The notes below the pieces were generated by a model. It made no database searches, was not told the DNA's origin, and was given only the letters and a program-made list of their open reading frames with translations. From Gordionus sp. m RMFG-2023 (Eukaryota > Nematomorpha > Gordioida > Chordodea > Parachordodidae): a stretch of 64,000 bases of DNA. Made by a program: the position numbers and the translations under genes. The stretch covers positions 84,173,561-84,237,560 of the forward strand of contig NC_088775.1 of the NCBI RefSeq assembly GCF_954871325.1. The letters are read 5' to 3'. Shown here piece by piece: positions 61,549 through 64,000 of the stretch (position 1 is the first letter of the stretch; each line of letters opens with the position of its first letter).

Positions 61549-62300
61549 TAGAGGTCAGCATGGGTTGTCCGTAGCCCGAACCGAGCTCGGATCGAATTCG
61601 GACATAAAGAACTTATTAGTTTCCACACTAATCATTAAAATGTCAATCAGAATAACATTTAATTTATAATTATTATTTTACATAACTTCTGCTTACCAAA
61701 CTATTTTGTTATAATTTTGTGTTATCTTTATTTACATCATATTCTAACAGGTTTAATCAAATAGCCTCAAATTTTCAATATTTAAAATCGTTTACCAATT
61801 ATTAAATTGGTGGATATCAAAACGACTTTCCCAATTTAAGTGTTCTGGCTCTTAAATTCCTGGCTATCCCTGCTCGGCTAGCAGTGAAAGAGCGCTTTCA
61901 TCGGCTGGTAGAGCCTTTGAATATATTAAAGCCTGACAACTCGACTCCCCATTATTTACACATCACAATTATTCACTATGTAATACTATCGATAATGATA
62001 TTAATATATCATTATAATATTTTCATTATATCAATTATTTTTATATAATAGCAATAATTTTTAAATTCGATTGTATATTTCAACTTTTTTAATATTTAAA
62101 CGGAATAAAAGTTATATGTTTTTTAAATTAAATGCAACTTAATATAAATATTGATTATATTATGGCTTAAACTTTCATTTTATGTTTATTGGATATTATA
62201 ATATTCACAAATTTAAAAAGATTTAGTCGGGGTCGGATCGGGTTGAAAAAAATTTTCAAGTCGGGCTCGGGCCGCGAAAAAATCACTTTGCAGACCTCTA
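61549..62300. mobile_element. Non-autonomous hAT element (752 bp) with perfect target duplication
   Basis: The left end TAGAGGTCAGCATGGG and the right end read inward TAGAGGTCTGCAAAG. Identical 8-bp duplications GTTAGTAC lie at 61541-61548 and 62301-62308. Subterminal GCTCGG/CCGAAC and GGGTCGG/GGGCTCGGGCC words. An internal GC-richer block (about 61,860-61,925) folds into short hairpins (GAAAGAGCGCTTTC). No transposase. Confidence 0.9.
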
Positions 62301-62308
62301 GTTAGTAC

Positions 62309-62595
62309 TGTTAAAACTTCGATTAAATCAATTTTTTTTTTAAAAAAATAACGGCTAAATCAAGATTTTAACTAAAAAAATAGTTAAACCTTAGACTGTG
62401 GCCAGTAACCTTTCTGCCATATTTTGTTGGAATATCGAGGCTTGGATAATATTATCTTGGCTAAAATATAGTCAAGACCTTTAACACTAGTGGAGTCAGA
62501 GAAAACAAAGTTCACCTTTTATCACCCATATATTTTTGACTGTGCCCACTCCCCCTTCTTTTAAAAAAGAATTTGGACAATCTTTAAACATATAC
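62309..62595 (-). other. Putative intron or 3' sequence of the gene starting at 62806
   Basis: After a good CAG|GTATAT donor at 62596/62595 the downstream exon is not identified with confidence. One minus-strand open stretch (about 62,472-62,390, with SKPRYSNKIWQKGYW) is a possible but unproven coding segment. Confidence 0.25.
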
Positions 62596-62806
62596 CTGGC
62601 TCGGATTGCAAAACCAGGTGATCTTTAAGGTCAAGAGCTATAGCCTCGATTCCAGCGTTTTTTCCCTTCGCGATTACGGAATCTGGCGAAGTTATTAAAG
62701 TGATTTTTATTCCGAGATAAATTTGTATGAAATGAATAATTTCTGTTCGATTGGCGAAAGAATCGCTTTTAATATTTTGGAAGCGAACAGCTAATAGGAG
62801 TGACAT
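62596..62806 (-). CDS. First exon of an unidentified host gene (70 codons)
   Basis: Starts with ATG at 62806 and stays open for 70 codons plus one base, to a clean donor CCAG|GTATAT at 62596/62595 (phase 1). The protein starts MSLLLAVRFQNIKSDSFANR and contains IKITLITSPDSVIAKGKNAG, then IEAIALDLKDHLVLQSEP. The run of a hydrophobic strand, SPDSxxAKGK, then AIALDLKDHLVLQ has some likeness to the amino-terminal Rossmann-like part of methionyl-tRNA formyltransferases (strand, P-rich turn, KG, next helix), but the FFGTD motif is not seen, so this is only a hint. Codon use is balanced and less AT-extreme than flanking DNA, supporting real coding. The remainder of the gene, at lower coordinates, is not recognised and may be disrupted by the hAT at 61549-62300. 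Confidence 0.5.
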
Positions 62807-63007
62807 GATTTTGTGGTAAGCGAGCTTGGTTAATTAATATTTTGTAATTTAAATAAAATAATTAAGATTGATAAATAAGGTAAATTATACGTGTTTTTTT
62901 TTTCAAGTGGTTAAGTTAAATTGCATAACAAATGATAATAGGTGAGAGTTCTTATAATTTTTGCCCTGTATCAGCGTTCGACGCAAATTTAAAGAATTAT
63001 CTAGTAC

Positions 63008-63220
63008 TTATTCCAGATGACAATATAGATAGGATACTAAAACTAATAAATATAAAATAGACACGAAAATACCAACTTTCATATTAATATTGCGCTCATC
63101 ATTTGTACAAGCGTCTAAATTAGAGAAAGTTTGAAGAGCGACGTTAAAGTTTTCTACGACACGATTGATTTCGCCTCTAATCACTCGATTTTCCATATTA
63201 TCCATCATTATTTCTTCCAT
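63008..63220 (-). CDS. Small single-span membrane protein (70 aa), unknown family
   Basis: Uninterrupted frame from ATG at 63220 to TAA at 63008; context CCGTTATGG. The soluble part (MEEIMMDNMENRVIRGEINR, VVENFNVALQTFSNLD) is predicted amphipathic helix, followed by a short polar turn (ACTNDERNIN) and one hydrophobic span at residues 48-66 (MKVGIFVSILYLLVLVSYLY), ending CHLE. This is the layout of a tail-anchored or C-terminally anchored small protein. The family is not recognised. It lies 201 bp upstream of the 62806 gene on the same strand, so the two may be adjacent genes. A hAT MITE ends (63319) only 98 bp upstream of its start. An in-frame extension to 63247 lacks an ATG. Confidence 0.5.
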   Translation of the reverse strand: MEEIMMDNMENRVIRGEINRVVENFNVALQTFSNLDACTNDERNINMKVGIFVSILYLLVLVSYLYCHLE

Positions 63221-63318
63221 AACGGTTAGGTTGATATCGCAAATCAATAAACAGGTGTACTTTATTTGTTTAACGTAATTTAATTTAAAAAAACGTAACT
63301 AATATTACGTGTGCTCAT

Positions 63319-63614
63319 TAGAGATCTGCAAAGGCCGGGTACGGGCCTAATATTTTTTTCGGGCCGGATCGGGCCTAGAATTTTTTTTTTAAAATACATT
63401 TAAATTTATCAATTTTTTATGTAAAATAAATTTATTTAATTTAATTTATAGAAACTAGACGCCATATGACATATTTTTATTTTGAGTAATTATAATCTTT
63501 TTAAAAAAAATTAATTTCTATATTTAAATAAATTCGGGCCGGGCCGACAAAACTTTTTTGAAAAAATTTCAGACCGAGCTGGGCTTGAAAAATTAGGCCT
63601 GATGCAGATCACTA
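63319..63614. mobile_element. 296-bp hAT MITE (GATCTGCA type) with perfect target duplication
   Basis: Ends TAGAGATCTGCAAAGGCC and, inward from 63614, TAGTGATCTGCATCAGGCC. Identical 8-bp duplications GTGCTCAT at 63311-63318 and 63615-63622. Both halves are GGGCCGGG arrays around an AT-rich core containing AAACTAGACGCCATATGACA, shared with element 2 of the nest at 33074-35182. Confidence 0.95.
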
Positions 63615-63736
63615 GTGCTCATATCCAAATAAATTTAAATTAGTAATCGAAAGACAAAACCTAAACTCTCGAGAGGTAAAATGGGGTTTAAAACACCCTA
63701 AATATTTAAAAATTTGTTGATAAACGTGTTAAATAT

Positions 63737-63922
63737 CAGAGACCTGAAAATTCGGCTTTTATATTTTAAAGCCCGGCCCTGCTTCTTTTTTAAAAAAAAT
63801 TTCAGGCCCGTCCCGGAATTTTTTAAAATATATTATTTATTTTTGATTTTTATAGCTAATAATGGGATTTCAAATATTTGGTTCTATAATATATGGCCCA
63901 GCCCGGATCCTGCAGGTCTCTG
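63737..63922. mobile_element. 186-bp hAT MITE (CAGAGACCTG type)
   Basis: A perfect 10-bp inverted terminus CAGAGACCTG at both ends; flanking 8-mers TTAAATAT (63729-63736) and ATAAATAT (63923-63930) agree at 7 of 8. GGCCCGGCCC-like arrays on both sides. The core (TATAGCTAATAATGGGATTT) resembles 6729-6800 of the 644-bp element. Confidence 0.9.
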
Positions 63923-64000
63923 ATAAATATAGAACATAATAAATAGACGGTTTAAGGTTCCCTTTTCCCATTTTACTTAATTTACTTAGGTTTCTATATC

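Noticed and set aside
63714-63923. Plus-strand open frame at the window end
   Set aside because: It is the 186-bp MITE read through, with no independent support.
1-64000. CRISPR array, prokaryotic operon or prophage
   Set aside because: No regularly spaced repeats with unique spacers; repeats are transposon ends or tandem units, and the genes have introns.

Overview
The window is AT-rich eukaryotic DNA, almost certainly from an invertebrate animal. The one clear host gene family has spliced genes (GT..AG introns) coding for classical short-chain dehydrogenases of the animal DHRS11 / farnesol-dehydrogenase-like type, and most of the remainder is hAT transposons (including the animal ZMYM1-like type) and broken Ty3/gypsy copies. 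An arthropod-like genome fits best; the species cannot be told from this sequence. There is no sign of bacterial organisation.

Layout. 1-27 kb is a transposon graveyard: a hAT end and a gypsy fragment (1-2.6 kb), a 644-bp non-autonomous hAT with perfect target duplication (6.2-6.9 kb), a long gene-less stretch with a G-poor block (9.8-11.1 kb), an 884-bp hAT (12.0-12.9 kb), a heavily decayed gypsy region (14.2-19.1 kb), a second gypsy fossil with a large inverted duplication of its 3' part (20.5-24.5 kb), and a 2.2-kb hAT relic (24.6-26.8 kb).

27.8-59.5 kb is a segmental array of three diverged units of roughly 10 kb (A about 27.8-37.8, B about 40.1-49.7, C about 49.8-59.5 kb). Each carries one minus-strand dehydrogenase gene with the same three exons. 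Copies A and C are open (287 aa each). Copy B has a 4-bp deletion in exon 3 and ends early. Units B and C also begin with a decayed exon-3 relic broken by a ZMYM1-type hAT. Unit A has been stretched by a three-deep nest of hAT elements (32.1-35.6 kb), another hAT (35.6-36.8 kb) and a 210-bp MITE whose empty site survives in unit B. Unit C has a 1.4-kb insertion with an exon-like segment, a 96-bp tandem duplication of a splice acceptor plus exon start, and a coding minisatellite.

59.9-64 kb holds a hAT relic, three non-autonomous hAT elements with full or near-full 8-bp target duplications, and two small minus-strand candidate host genes: a 70-aa protein with one C-terminal membrane span, and a 70-codon first exon. 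How the genes work together can be said only for the dehydrogenases: they are paralogs from local duplication and probably share one oxidoreductase role.
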